Shown here in pieces: positions 8,989-20,434 of a stretch of 64,000 nucleotides of DNA. The position numbers were made by a program, and so were the translations under genes. The DNA is from Gavia stellata (Eukaryota > Chordata > Aves > Gaviiformes > Gaviidae). Position 1 is the first letter of the stretch. Every line of letters begins with the position of its first letter. The notes beneath the pieces were generated by a model that saw only the letters and a program-made list of their open reading frames with translations, ran no database searches and had not been told where the DNA came from. The stretch spans positions 1,488,001 through 1,552,000 of the forward strand of contig NW_026776913.1 of NCBI RefSeq assembly GCF_030936135.1, read 5' to 3'.

Positions 8989-11900
8989 TCCACCAGGAAT
9001 AAACAGGTGGTGGATCTCTTTTGATCAAGTGGGGACCACTCGTAAGTGCCTCTTTTGTGTACCAGGTATATCTTTAGAAGTGCAGAATCTTGGGCCTGGT
9101 TGTGGAATGAGAAGCGGGAGAAGGGAATTTGTGTCTTAAAGAAATATAGGTCTGGTCTTGAAGAGTGTAAAAAACTTGCCTGGCTTTCTTCCTTCTTTAA
9201 AGTAAAGCCAGTTGTGATCCTGCAAGTGGGAGCTGTTGAAATGCCACACCTGCCCAGGAGCGGGAGGAAACTGACTCTAAGCATGCTGTTTTCTCTTCTG
9301 TCACCCAGCCAGGCTGAGGCGTGGCATTCCTGCATGTCTGGGATTCCTCAGGGCATCTCCCTATTGGCAGGGAGAAGTGGGCAGCTGGATCAAGCCCTTC
9401 CACTGGACATGTCTAAATCCAACTCGGTGAATCCCATCCCTCTTCTTCTCTGGGCTTCCTAGCAGAGGACAACTGTGAAAGCTACTCTGATAGGGTCAGC
9501 CCCTCTGAAAAAAAAATAAAGTAGATCCTTGCGCAGAGGAAAGATGCACAAGTTGGGTCTCAGTTTCCCCATCTTTTAACACAGAAATCATTACTTCCCC
9601 CTTCTTTCCTTCTCATATTCTGACTCCCATCCAACAATGTAATTCCTTAATTGTTTCCCACTGTCTGACTTAGATACTGCAAACCGAGTCCTCCTGTTTT
9701 CTTCTTTCTTGCAAAAGAGAGCAAGGTCAGCTCATGGGGCATGACTGAGCACACACACCCCCAGCAGCAGGCTCTCCCCATTTCCTAGGCTGAGGCAAGC
9801 GCACAAGGTGGGAATGTCTCCATCATCTCTGATTTGCGCAAGGGCCTTCAGCCCTGACATATTCCCACAACACACTTGTTCCTCCTCCACCCACAGACAG
9901 AAATTCCTTCCCACTTCCAGGCTCAGGTCTTGGCTGCAAGAATTTGCTGCACTTCAGAAGAGGCCTTGAGCTTCTTGGCTCTTCTTGGTGCTTAAGGCAA
10001 TCTTCCGGGCTCCCTCCAGATTTCATGGGGGGACTTCTTGTCTCTAACAAGGACTTTATGACAAGTTTTTATGAAATGTTTGGTTTTCTATCACTCCTGT
10101 GTGTGGAAAGAGTAGACACAGAGAAGGAAGAAATACACCAAAAGGGATGCGAGTGAAGTGCCAGTAAGAACCAGGTGAGCTCCCCCCATGCCTGTGGCTT
10201 CCTGGCAAGGAGTCTGTCCTGAGAAGGGCATCCAGCCTCTACCCCACTCTGGAGTGGGGAATCAGCAGCACTCGTGCCTCCTGGGGGACACAAAAGATGA
10301 CTTTTCAAGGGCACTTTTCCTCTGAACTGCTGTAGATTTGTCCTTGAGGCTGAGGTATAATGGCCAACAGTGCAAATAGTGATTTAACTGGTGTTGCCCA
10401 GAGTGGCCATCAGAGATGCAAACTACTGTGTTGCAGATATTTATATTTAGGCAGATTAATGTTGGGGCTTTGGTTTAGTTTTGTTTCTACTTTTTTAAAA
10501 TGCTGATACTCTTAGGGAAATCACACAAGCACCTGAAGGACTATTGAAGGTTTTCTGAGAGAAGCCCCAGCAGATTAGCATCTCAAGCAATGGGGTGCCA
10601 GAGGGCAAGGGAAGGATGGTTTGGGCACTGCCCTGGGATTTGGGAAATGGAAATGAGTTCTCCTCTCCTTGACATGCTGCCCTTCTCAGTGAGGGCTGTG
10701 AAAAACTCTGCCAACTAGGTCGGAACGCACAGTCATGTCAGGGAACTTCTGTCTAACTGCAGCCAACGTGGTCCTGACAGCTCAGGATTTGTGTTTCCAT
10801 TGGAGTCCAAACCATGACAATTCACACTGCCTCCGTCTTCACTATGACACTGGGTGTTGTGAGACACAACTGTCCTGGATCTCCAGGCAGGATGGGCAAA
10901 AGTTTGATACCTGAACCGGAACTTTTCCTCTTCCTGGAAATGTCAATGCCACAGGCTCGAGCCAAGAAGCCCAAGAAACAAAACTTCCCAGAGGGTCAAG
11001 TAATGAAAACATCCCCCAGGCTGTGGGACTTCCTCTTGACTGACAGAGAATTCGTGAGTGTAGACAAATTTGTGAGTCTTCACCTATTTTTCCCTCTCTC
11101 TTTGTAACTTGGCTCTCAGCATTTCTGTATTGAATCTGCTTTGCTGCTTTCAAAATGTGTCTTTGAGAAACTAGCTCGGGATATTTTCATTATCTTTTTT
11201 TATCCCAAATGAATATGCAGCATTGAAGTGGGTTTCCATATATGGAGCAGTTTTGCACAATGTCTGCTCCAAGAGGAGAAATATCTCAGCCTGCAGTGGG
11301 AAAAGAGTGAAGCTGTGGAGGATAAATGTGCTGCTTCAGAAAATATGTGGCATGCATGCAAGAGAAAATGTTGTGAAGGTGAATGGGCATGAAAGAAATG
11401 GAAAACTGCCCATCCAATGGAGCTCTGCAAGAGGAGGATGGAGCCGTACATAACATGGCATGATCCAAGTGGGATCAGCATGGAGAGAAGACTTTTCTAG
11501 GGAAGGCGTTGCAATGGAGTACCTTGATGTCACCCAACTGAAAAAGAGAGATTGGACAGTGTGCTGAAGTGACGGGCAGAAGTGTCCTGGGCTAAAAGAC
11601 CTTTGTTAAAAAAAGGTTGGAGGGATTTGTGTTGCAGAGATTTGAGGTAGGCCTTTCAAGATCTAAGCAAGCTGAGATTTGGAGACAAGTAAAAATAATG
11701 AAGCTCTCAAGGATGTTTTGGAATTCGTTGTACTATCTTTGCTCTCGCTTATCATTTAAAGATTACAGTATTGCCCTTAAGTAATCCATGCTCCATATCT
11801 TTTTTCTCTGCTTTTTTGAGCAGGGGAAGGTGGAAGAGAAGAATAGTTTCTTTTTTAACAAAAGGCAGCCAACGGGCAGATCCCAGGTTAGCGAAAAGGT

Positions 11901-12291
11901 ACAAAGGAAGGCAAAATTTTGATGTGGTGTACACTGGCACAAGAGGATTACCTGCATTTCCATTCTCTGAAGCCCTAACTGGGTGGCAGAGAGCCTGGAA
12001 GCTCAGAGCTCCCTTCATCTGCCCTGCATTTCAGCATGTAAAATGAAGCTAACTGAGTCATAAAGTTGGTTTTGATTCTCTTCACAGCCTAAGGCACAGC
12101 ATGGGGCAGGAGACAGGCAGGACACCTAAAGCGGACTCACACTTCTCTGCACAAAAGCTTAGGTGCTTGCGGGAACCTCAGGAGGCATGGCATACCGATT
12201 CCAGGGTTCAACGACCTGGTCAAATGCCTTGTCTCCTTCTCTGTAATGGTGGCATTGATGCGTCGCACATGTGCAGACTCTGTACAAGGAT
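8989..12291 (+). other. Core interval without a recognised gene (left arm)
   Basis: Matches 42.44-45.73 kb inverted. AT-richer DNA with short ORFs (longest about 145 codons, on both strands). Their mirror copies are also open in places, which the arms' similarity explains. No domain, splice pattern or RNA gene was recognised. Confidence 0.5.
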
Positions 12292-13180
12292 CATAGAATC
12301 ATCGATTCATAGAATGGTTTAGGTTGGAAAAGACCTTTAAGATCATCAAGTCCAACTGTAAACCTAACCCTGCTAAGTCCACCGCTAAACCATGTCCCTC
12401 AGCGCCTCATCCACACGTCTTTTAAAACCTCCAGTGATGGTGACTCCACTACGTCCTTGGGCAGCCTGTTCCAGTGTCTGACAGCCCTTTTGGTGAAGAA
12501 ACTTTTCCTAATATCCAGTCTGAACTTTCCCTGGCACAACCTGTGGCTGTTTCCTCTTCTCCTATCACTTGTCACTTGGGAGAAGAGACCAGCACCCACC
12601 TCTCTACAGGGGGACAATCACTTCCCTAGTCCTGCCGGCCACACTGTTTCTGATACAAACCAGGATGCAGTTGGCCATCATAGCAATGTTGGCCAACATA
12701 TGAAAGTTTCTTTTCCATAGGTATTCAGAGAGATCCTTCTTGTGCTCGGGAGAGGCTGTCCTGCAAGTCCTATCACATTTCCTGAGCTCCTTCCCCCTTC
12801 AGAGCTGCTTCCCACGGCACCACCTGGATCAGTCCCCCCGTACATCAAAGTCTTCTCCTCTGGAGTCCACCAGCCTGTGCTCTGCTGCTGGCCTTCCTTT
12901 GACACCTGGGACCCCACTATTTCCTTGTTTGCCAGTACCGGCTCCAGGTGAGCATCCCCCTTACTGTCCCACCTGGCAGCTCTGTTAGGAACTTGTCCCA
13001 GGAGCCTCCAGGCTGCCGGCATCCTGTCGCTTTGCCTGGCCAGGGAATGCCAGGGCACTTACAGTCCCCCACAGGAACCTGCTCCTTAACCTGGAGACTT
13101 CCTTGGCTTGCTGAGAGAGGACTATTGCTGTTTCCTCTCCCTGACCAGGTAGGATATGACTGCCGAGACCATGTCACCCT
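12292..13180 (-). mobile_element. CR1 LINE, internally deleted (left arm)
   Basis: The plus strand reads the reverse of a CR1 3' end: ATAGAATCATCGATTC repeats at 12297, GGTTGGAAAAGACC at 12323, then the 3' UTR and reverse-transcriptase C-terminal region to about 12720. Beyond that, minus-strand words such as LANKEIVG and, in the other arm, VPWEAALKGEGAQE resemble the region after the CR1 ORF2 endonuclease. The 5' and 3' parts are joined without most of the RT. The right-arm copy is at 41.57-42.44 kb, and the third core copy keeps only the 5' portion. The 5' limit is uncertain. Confidence 0.75.
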
Positions 13181-15540
13181 TACTGACTTCTCTTCTCATC
13201 CTCACTCACAGAAGCTGGCCCAACCTGTGGCCCATCTCATAGAGGAGCTCCATATATCCTAGCTGCTCCTTCACACAGGGTGCTTCCCCCCAATTCTTGT
13301 CCTCCCTGTCACCTTCTCCATCAGAGCCTGTATCCCTCCACTGCAGCACCCCAGCTCAGCAAGCTGTGCCACCACATCTCATTTAATCCCAAACCATCAC
13401 AGTAGAGTGACAAGTCCTGGGGCTTCAGCTCCTCCTGCCTGTGCTCCAGCTCCTCCTGGCCATGCACCTTTGGGCTGCAGCACTTCAGCCGTGGCACCGG
13501 GGTGGACTGCAGACTTCTCACAGGGAAACCTGATCACTGATCCTGACCGGAAGACCATTGTGCATCAAACAGTTAGTGCTGTGCTGCGCTGTGCTGCGTG
13601 TACAGCGTGGCCTCCACACCTGTACTGTGCTGTAGAGATCCCTTGGGCACAGGACAACCTCAGCAGCTCCTTGTCACAGTGCAGCCTGCGGGCAGCTCCC
13701 ACGCGGTACCGGCCATCATGGCACCTGCATGGCCTTGTCTCTGTCTGACAATGCAGCAGGAAGGTCTCATGAGAACATCATTTCTGACTGACTGTGGAGA
13801 AGAGGCATAGTCTCGTTTCCTCGTAAGCGAATACAGTAAGAGTTTGAATGGCCAAAATGTGAGACTTTTTTCTCTGGACAGGGTCTGCATGGCATGCTTC
13901 GCATGCCTGGGAGTCCCATTCGATGCTACAACACCTAGGCATCCCACCACCTAACTAGATAAAAGATTACCTATACTATTCTCTCCTTATAATCTTAGCC
14001 CTCACAGCATTTTAAATGGTACCTCACAGAGTCTGAGTACCTTCCTTACTGGGATCATCATGGACCAGGATCTACTGGTGAAGAACTCTCCCAGCACACT
14101 TGGATGCAGCCCCTACGGTCCAATGGACTGGTAGGTGTGCGGTTTGCTCAGGTAACCCCTGGCTTCATCCCCATTCACAGCTGGTTGTTCTCCTCCAGAG
14201 CCCTGCCTCAAAGCACAAAGGCCTGGGAGACCTTGCTGGTGGAAACTGAGGCAAAGGGGACACAGAGCATCTCAGATCTATCTACAGCTACTCTTACTAA
14301 ACTTAGCAGTGGTTCCACAGTCTCTCTGTTTCTTCCTTAACTCTTCCTGAAGTACCAACAGGTCATCTTGGTGCCCTTGAATTCCCTGTTGAGTGTCAAT
14401 TGAGTTTTGGTATGGACCATTGCTGTGCTTGGAGCATGCGGTCCATGAAGACAAGAAGTGTGCAGGCACACTGAGAAAAGGATTCTTCTGTTCCTGGACT
14501 GTATCATCATGGGAGTGAGTACAGATCCCTGTGTGATGTGCTTTGTGTTCACGCAATGCCTGCAGCTATTGGGCAGAGAAGGGACAGATGTTGCCTCTCT
14601 GATGACATCTGATGACCAATACCTCTGAGTGATGGCAACAGCAATGGCACACAGCAACCAAATTGCATTGTGTGCAATGCCGCCTGCGGTGTCTTGTCAC
14701 ACACCCACCCTGAATGGGAATTGCTTTCCTGTTGGTCCTGTGATTTTCTTGCCAGCCCTGGCATCTCATGTAGCTCTGTGGGCCTGGATTTGAACATTAC
14801 ATTGAGCAGCTGCCTTGAATTCTGTACCACAATGTGGGGATGAACACGAGACACCTGCCAATACAGTCAGTGAAGATCTAGTAAACCCAACACCTGGAGG
14901 AGAGGAAGAAAGAGACGGAGCTCTCCCTGTGGCATACGACTCCATTCCATCCTATGAATATCTCTATAGGCTGACCTGAACATAACGAGTAGGGACAGGT
15001 TCAGTTGCCCTTAATTTGGGCAGCAGCTGTCCTTTCAGTTAGCCAAAGGAAATTCCCAAGAGCCTCCAAGAAGATGCCCCAGATGTTGGCCTGTCTCTAC
15101 ATCAGCCTGCACGTACCTTCAATCTGTCTCTATTAGCGGCACATATCTTTGACCACCTCTGGCACCTCAGATGTCACCAGACAACTGCATCTGAACAGCT
15201 CACTCCTGGCCTCCAGCTCCATTAATTACCATGGGAGCTGAGAGCAGGAGCTCACATGCAGGTGCCTATTGTGTGTCCACCTGAAGGGGGGCAGGAGGAA
15301 TCCCACCTGCTGTGGGTCTGTGGTGTGCATGGGAGGGAGCTGAGTGCCCTTCCAGCCCCAGCACTCCAAACCCAGGATGAGATGCCTTGTCGGGCTCAGC
15401 TGCATCCCTTCCCTCAGCAGGGGTAAAGGAGATCCCTGCCTGTCCCTGTCTGGCTGTCCTGTCTAAAGATGGGCCAAGAAAAGTTGATATTTAGGCGTGA
15501 GTCTGTCTCTCAGCAGGGAAATGATGTGCTGGAAAGAAGT
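13181..15540 (+). other. Core interval without a recognised gene (left arm)
   Basis: Present in three copies: here, at 26.74-28.95 kb (inverted) and at 40.05-41.46 kb (inverted, lacking about 0.8 kb). Minus-strand ORFs of about 60-130 codons recur in the copies, but they break in at least one copy and show no known domain. I regard them as by-products of the duplication. Confidence 0.5.
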
Positions 15541-17058
15541 GTCTCTCCCCAGCTGCGGGAGGGAACCTCAGTGATTGCTCCAGCCTGTTTCACAGCAGGT
15601 TCCCCTGGAGCCCCAGGGACCCCTGGGGGGAGCCCCGAGGGGCAGAGAAAGTGCCGCCTTGGGCTGCACTGCTTCTGAGCTGGGCCGGGCTCCTGGGATG
15701 GAGGGAGCTCATGGCAAGCGGGCAGCGCTGAGGAGAGACAGCTCTGCCCAGGAGCAGCTCCTCTGCAGAGCGCAGCAGGGCTGAGGGCACTGCCTGCAGG
15801 CACCGAGGGGAGAGGATCAAGGCAGAGAGAGGTTAAAGGCAGTCTGGGGTGGGAGGACAGAGGCGAGCTCACTGGAGGAGAAATCTTCACAGCCCTTGAC
15901 ACGGTAAGTCTCTGGCTGCAGGGCGATTTAGGTACAGTTCACGGCCAGATCTCCTAATGCTGGCACATTCCACAAACGCTGAGACCTTTGAGGAAGAAGT
16001 GCCGCAGGTTCTCTGGTGTAGAGGAGAAGAAGGTGCTCCAGAGCAGGGCTTCCCTGCTGCACCATGAGAGGGACAGGGCATGAGGGCTGCCTTCTGCCAG
16101 GGACGGCTGCAGGGTGTGAAGGTGGGTGTGCAGCCAGGGGTGCCCAGGGCTGTCCTTCCGAGCAGGGTCCCTGCACCCCCGGGGCTGGGTGCTGGGGCAG
16201 GGACTCTGCCGCCTGCCAGGGTCAGCACTCAGCCTGCCCGGGGAGCTCCCCACGGCGCTGTGGGGAGAAGCTGGGGGTGGAAGGAGAGACCAGTGCGATG
16301 GCAGGGTCCTTCTGCTGTTGAGAGGGTGCTGTGTGGGTCAGGGCTGCTCACAGCTCCACATCACTGCAGGATCTTCCCAGGAGACTTTTCAGGAAGCACA
16401 GCAAGGCAGGGGCTGCCTGAAAGGAAAGGATCCTGGTCTTTCACTCTTCTCCTCTGGGTTGTCTGGGTGGGCAATGGCACATAGAAATTAACCTCTCATT
16501 TCTGGAGGAGGCGCTGAAATTCCAAGTCTGTTCCTCTTAGAGGTGAATAAAGCGGGGAGTATTGGAAATCACCATGCCGTGGTTACAGACAGCATCAGTG
16601 TCACTTTTCCAGCCTCGCCAGGGCTGGTCTGATGTTCCCCTCAGAGCCTGCACACCCAGAGATGCCCCTGGGCAGTGTCCTGCTGCAGGGAGGGCTCTGC
16701 AGGGCAGAGCTGAGCAGGCAGCGGGTGGGATGGGCTCTGTGAGCACTGCCAGGGAGGAGACACAGGGGACAGAGAACCAGCTCCTGGCAGGGACAGCTGC
16801 AGGCAGCAGAGACAGGGACGGGGTTGGGAGGACACTGCAAACAAGCACAGGGGGAGGGTGCGCTCAGGCAGCTCTCTTTCTGTGTTTCCCTGCAGATGTC
16901 TGCTGGGCACTGTCTGCGGGGCAATGAGCTGACTCTCTCTGTAGAACCTCCCATCGGAGGGACCCCCGAGTCTCTGCTTTGCCTGTCCTGCAGGGCTTGC
17001 AAGCTGCCCCCCAGAAAGGCGCAGCTCTGCTGTGGGATCCTCGGGAGTGCGGAGCCTT
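15541..17058 (+). repeat. Segment F, copy 2, main part (upstream of OR2)
   Basis: Same segment as upstream of OR1, OR3, OR4 and OR5, here on the plus strand leading to OR2. It continues after a CR1 insertion at about 17684-17860. It contains an acceptor-like TTTCCCTGCAG near 16885 and an AATAAAG at about 16546, both kept in the OR4 and OR5 copies. It may hold the OR promoter and first exon, but I cannot show a transcription start. Confidence 0.78.
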
Positions 17059-17683
17059 TCACAGAATCACAGAATCACAGAATCACAGAATCACTAAGGT
17101 TGGAAAAGACCTGTAAGATCATCAAGTCCAACCAAAAAAAAAAAAAAATAAAAAAAACCAAAAACAAACCACACCACAACAACAAACCACAACACACCAA
17201 AAAACCAACCCACTCAACACCACACAGCTCCGTGCCCATCAAGCTACATCCCACAATGCCACATCCACACGCTCCTTGAATACCTCCAGGGAGGGTGACT
17301 CTACCACCTCCCTGGGCAGCCTATTCCAATGTTTCACTACTCTCTCAGTAAAGAACTTTTTCCTAATATCCAGCCTGAACCTCCCCTGCCGCAACTTGAG
17401 GCCATTTCCTCTAGTCCTGTCACTAGTCACTTGGGAGAAGAGACCAACACCCACCTCACCACAACCCCCTTTCAGGCAGTTGTAGAGAGCGATGAGGTCT
17501 CCCCTCAGCCGCCTCTTCTCCAGACTGAACACCCCCAGCTCCCTCAGCCGCTCCTCATCAGACTTGTGTTCCAGACCCCTCACCAGCTTCGTCGCCCTTC
17601 TCTGGACACGCTCCAGCACCTCAGTGTCTTTCTTGTAGTGAGGGGCCCAAAACTGAACACAGTATTCGAGGTGCACCTCTCCT
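17059..17683 (-). mobile_element. CR1 LINE 3' fragment inserted in F of OR2 only
   Basis: Starts with ACAGAATC repeats at 17059 and GGTTGGAAAAGACC at 17099, then an A- and AC-rich tract at 17135-17218, then the CR1 3' UTR and ORF2 end in reverse (CCAGACTGAAC near 17520, GGGGCCCAAAACTGAAC near 17642). The OR4 copy (near 38.44 kb) and OR5 copy (near 52.05 kb) of F have the uninterrupted site. About 16 bp of that site is missing here. The insertion therefore came after F was duplicated. Confidence 0.9.
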
Positions 17684-18137
17684 CGCAGAGTCAGTTGCTT
17701 CTCTCTGTGAGGGGTCGTATCCTGCCCTCTCCATCACACCTCCACCTCTGGGCTGGGCTAGAGAAGAGTTTGCAGAGCTGTCCTTTGAAACAGGACTCCT
17801 CTGGTCTCATCAGAGTCCAGGTTTTAGGGTTTTTTTTAAAAGAGTAATTTGTGAGTGAAGTCATCTTCAAGGCAGCACAAGCGAAAGGACAGGGTGGATG
17901 GGAAAAGAACTGATAGACACTGCAGCTCTCCTGACTCTGCATTAAGTTACAAATGGCTGAGACCTTTTGCCTGTCCCATCTCAAGACTCTTCACATTTTC
18001 AGTCATAAAAAAGAGGATTTCTACCCCTAAAAAAAACACCCGCCAGATGTGATGGTGTAAAAAAAAACCCACAGACAATATTGTCAAAAAGACATGCTAA
18101 GCCCCTCTTCCTCAGGGCACGTTCCTCTCAGTCATGA
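17684..18137 (+). repeat. Segment F copy 2, remainder, and link to class B flank
   Basis: To about 17860 it resumes F (CTCCTCGCAGAGTCAG onward) and shares a homeodomain-like GTAATTTGTG core near 17844 with the OR4 and OR5 copies. From 17860 to 18137 it still resembles 52.24-52.39 kb but with extra A-rich stretches near 18010 and 18060. No gene is seen. Confidence 0.6.
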
Positions 18138-18442
18138 GTGCAGATATTCAACTTTTCCATGAAAGGTGGATTACATCTGACATCCCCTGTGATCATCGGA
18201 GCTGTGACAAATGAGCTCCCATGTACCCACTGCAGGAGAGCAAAGCTGACTCCTCAGCAGCAGAAGGGCAGAGTTCCTGCTCCTCACAGCACACTCAGCC
18301 AGCACAAACTAGAGAAAGGAAATGCATTCCAACTGCGGGGGGATTTCTGTGAAAAATGGAGAAGCTTTTCTCAGAGAAATCTGTCCTAATTTTTTCCCAT
18401 CTTTTCCTTCTTAGTTCAGAGCCACATACCAAGAGAAAGAAA
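18138..18442 (+). promoter_or_regulatory. Class B 5' flank of OR2 with 3' splice site
   Basis: A stretch of about 300 bp conserved before OR2, OR4, OR5 and OR6: a shared start near GCAGATATT, then CACTGCAGSAGAGCAAAGC, then a pyrimidine-rich tract. The acceptor TTAGTTCAG ends at 18419, leaving a 23-nt leader before the ATG at 18443. An in-frame ATG at 18356 lies before this acceptor and is probably intronic. Confidence 0.72.
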
Positions 18443-19378
18443 ATGTCCAACAGCAGCTCCATCACCCAGTTCCTCCTCCTGGCATTCGCAGACACGCGGG
18501 AGCTGCAGCTCTTGCACTTCTGCCTCTTCCTGGGCATCTACCTGGCTGCCCTCCTGCGCAATGGCCTCATCATCACCGCCATAGCCTGTGACCACCACCT
18601 CCACAGCCCCATGTACTTCTTCCTCCTCAACCTCTCCCTCCTTGACCTGGGCTCCCTCTCCACCACTGTCCCCAAAGCCATGGCCAGTTCCCTCTGGGAC
18701 ACCAGGGCCATCTCCTACTCAGGATGTGCTGCACAGGTCTTTCTGTTTGTTTTTTTCATGTCAGCAGAACTGTATCTTCTCACTGTCATGTCCTATGACC
18801 GCTACATTGCCATCTGCAAACCCCTGCACTACGGGACCCTCCTGGGCAGCACAGCTTGTGTCCACATGGCAGTAGCTGCCTGGGGCAGTGGGTTTCTCAA
18901 TTCCCTTCTTCACACAGCCAATACATTTTCACTACCACTCTGCCAAGGCAATGCCATGGACCAGTTCTTCTATGAAATTCCACATATCAGCAAGCTCTCC
19001 TGCTCAGATGCCTACCTCATGGAAATTGGGCTTCTTGTGGTTACTGCCTGTTTAGTCCTTGGGGTTTTTGTTTTCATTGTGCTGTCCTATGTGCAGATCT
19101 TGAGGGCCGTTCTGAGGATCCCCTCTGAGCAGGGACAGCACAAAGCCTTTTCCACGTGCCTCCCTCACCTGGCTGTGGTTTCCCTGTTTCTCATCACTGC
19201 AGTGTTTGCCCACCTGAAGCCCCCCTCTATCTCCTCCCCATCCTTGGACCTGGTGGTGGCAGTTCTGTACTCGGTGGTGCCTCCAGCAGTGAACCCCCTC
19301 ATCTACAGCATGAGGAACCAGGAGCTCAAGAATGCCTTAGGGAACCTGACCCCATGGATGCTGTTTCACAGAAAATAA
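18443..19378 (+). CDS. Olfactory receptor 2, OR14-like, open but with lost key residues
   Basis: An open frame of 311 residues with seven predicted helices and the family start MSNSSS. PMYFFL (56-61), MSYDRY (116-121), KAFSTC (234-239) and NPLIY are present. Two changes stand out. Codon 177 (18971-18973, TAT) encodes Tyr where the other five ORs have Cys in FFCEIP; this Cys normally bonds to the one before TM3 (Cys95, still present). Codon 39 (18557-18559, CGC) encodes Arg in place of the Gly of the TM1 GN motif. Both are likely to harm folding (family knowledge plus inference). The tail also differs (NALGNLTPWM...). Its 3' flank pairs it with OR5. It may be a receptor in early decay that still looks intact to an ORF scan. 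Confidence 0.88.
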   Translation: MSNSSSITQFLLLAFADTRELQLLHFCLFLGIYLAALLRNGLIITAIACDHHLHSPMYFFLLNLSLLDLGSLSTTVPKAMASSLWDTRAISYSGCAAQVFLFVFFMSAELYLLTVMSYDRYIAICKPLHYGTLLGSTACVHMAVAAWGSGFLNSLLHTANTFSLPLCQGNAMDQFFYEIPHISKLSCSDAYLMEIGLLVVTACLVLGVFVFIVLSYVQILRAVLRIPSEQGQHKAFSTCLPHLAVVSLFLITAVFAHLKPPSISSPSLDLVVAVLYSVVPPAVNPLIYSMRNQELKNALGNLTPWMLFHRK

Positions 19379-20070
19379 CCTGGCTCCCCTCCTATCCACA
19401 TTTCCCAGAGATTCTCTTAGGCCACAAGTCGGCTTTTTCCTCTTGTGATAATTCTACTCATGAAAAATTTTCTTGGTTTATACTCCTTCTGTTGAGTCTT
19501 GGTGGTGTCATGGGTCACCCTTGCACAACACTGTATCAGCTGTGGCCTGTCCAATGGCAGCTTTTCGGTAAAAGGGGATCTCCCAGGTGCAGTGCCTGAA
19601 GGCTGGTTGAGTTGCTTCCAAGAAAATATCCATAGAGTTGCTCTTTTAAAGTTTCTGTTCTCCTTTTGTTCTCAGTGTTTTTGGGGTTAAGCTCATGGTA
19701 AGGTTGCGTTCCATTGGGAAAAAAAAAAAGTTCTGGTTTTAAAAGCTCTCTTCTTGATGGCCAGTGGTGGTACAGATGGTCCATGAGCTCCCCATTATCT
19801 CCTCAGCTTGCTACATATATGACAGTACTCCTAGCATATATCAGAGGTGTCAGGAGAACATGGGGACTCACACTGTGCCCTGGGGTTGGAATGACTGGAG
19901 ACTCAGAAGGTGTAACTCCCTCAAAGGGAACGTGCCACAAAAGCAAAGCACTAAGTCGAGCTACCCACAAACAAGGACTCTGCAGTTCCACTGGAAAATT
20001 GTCCCAAACCAGTCCCACACTCCCACCATTTCCGTCTCTGCCCATACAGCCCAGCTCCACTGCCATTATT
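19379..20070 (+). other. OR2 3' flank (shared with OR5)
   Basis: Matches 53.63-54.29 kb downstream of OR5, for example GGTGCAGTGCCTGA near 19588 against GAGTGCAGTGCCTGA near 53845, and GGAGACTCAGAAGGTG near 19896 and 54176. The match is weaker than the coding match, with several indels. No second gene is seen. Confidence 0.7.
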
Positions 20071-20189
20071 AACAGAAAGGAAACCAGGTTCCCACTGACA
20101 CTTATTACACACTGATTCCCACAGCTCTTGCCACAGCTGGACTCTCAGCCCAGCCCATTCTCAGACAGCTCCAGCTACATCAGGTGCTC

Positions 20190-20434
20190 ATGGCCTTGTC
20201 TCGACAAATATTGAAAATCTCCATCGACTGATCACCCACCAACTGGCCTGCGTCCTTGCTCCCCTGTTTGGCTCTGAGGGATTTCTCAAAAACCTCTCTC
20301 TCAGCCTCTCCTTCTCCATCGCGTGCTCCAGGCCCCAACCATTCTTCTGGCCTCTGCAGGACTCGCTCCAGCCTGTCAGGGTGCTTCTTGTGCTGGGGAG
20401 CCCCATACTAAACACAGTAGTGCAGACGCGGTCC
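20190..20434 (-). mobile_element. Degenerate CR1-like LINE remnant
   Basis: The reversed end of an old CR1: CTCCAGCCTGTCAGGGTGC followed by a tract resembling TGGGGAGCCC...ACTAAACACAGTA, as in the less decayed CR1 at 17640. It ends where an LTR remnant begins. Limits are approximate. Confidence 0.5.

Larger units (their letters stand above)
5091..15540 (+). repeat. Core, left arm of a large inverted duplication
   Basis: About 10.4 kb that reappears inverted at about 40.05-50.66 kb. Matching landmarks run in mirror order: segment X at 5.1 and 50.6, the OR6-like pseudogene at 6.4 and 49.3, the OR11-like remains at 8.7 and 46, and CR1 at 12.3 and 42.4. Bases differ frequently between the arms, so the duplication is not fresh. 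Both arms are flanked by inverted F copies. This arm lacks about 1.1 kb that the right arm has at 46.07-47.19 kb, and keeps about 0.8 kb (13.9-14.7 kb) that the right arm has lost. Confidence 0.9.

Noticed and set aside
10814-11107. 97-codon ORF in the core, partly kept at 43616-43831
   Set aside because: Shortened by sequence changes in the mirror copy and without a known domain.
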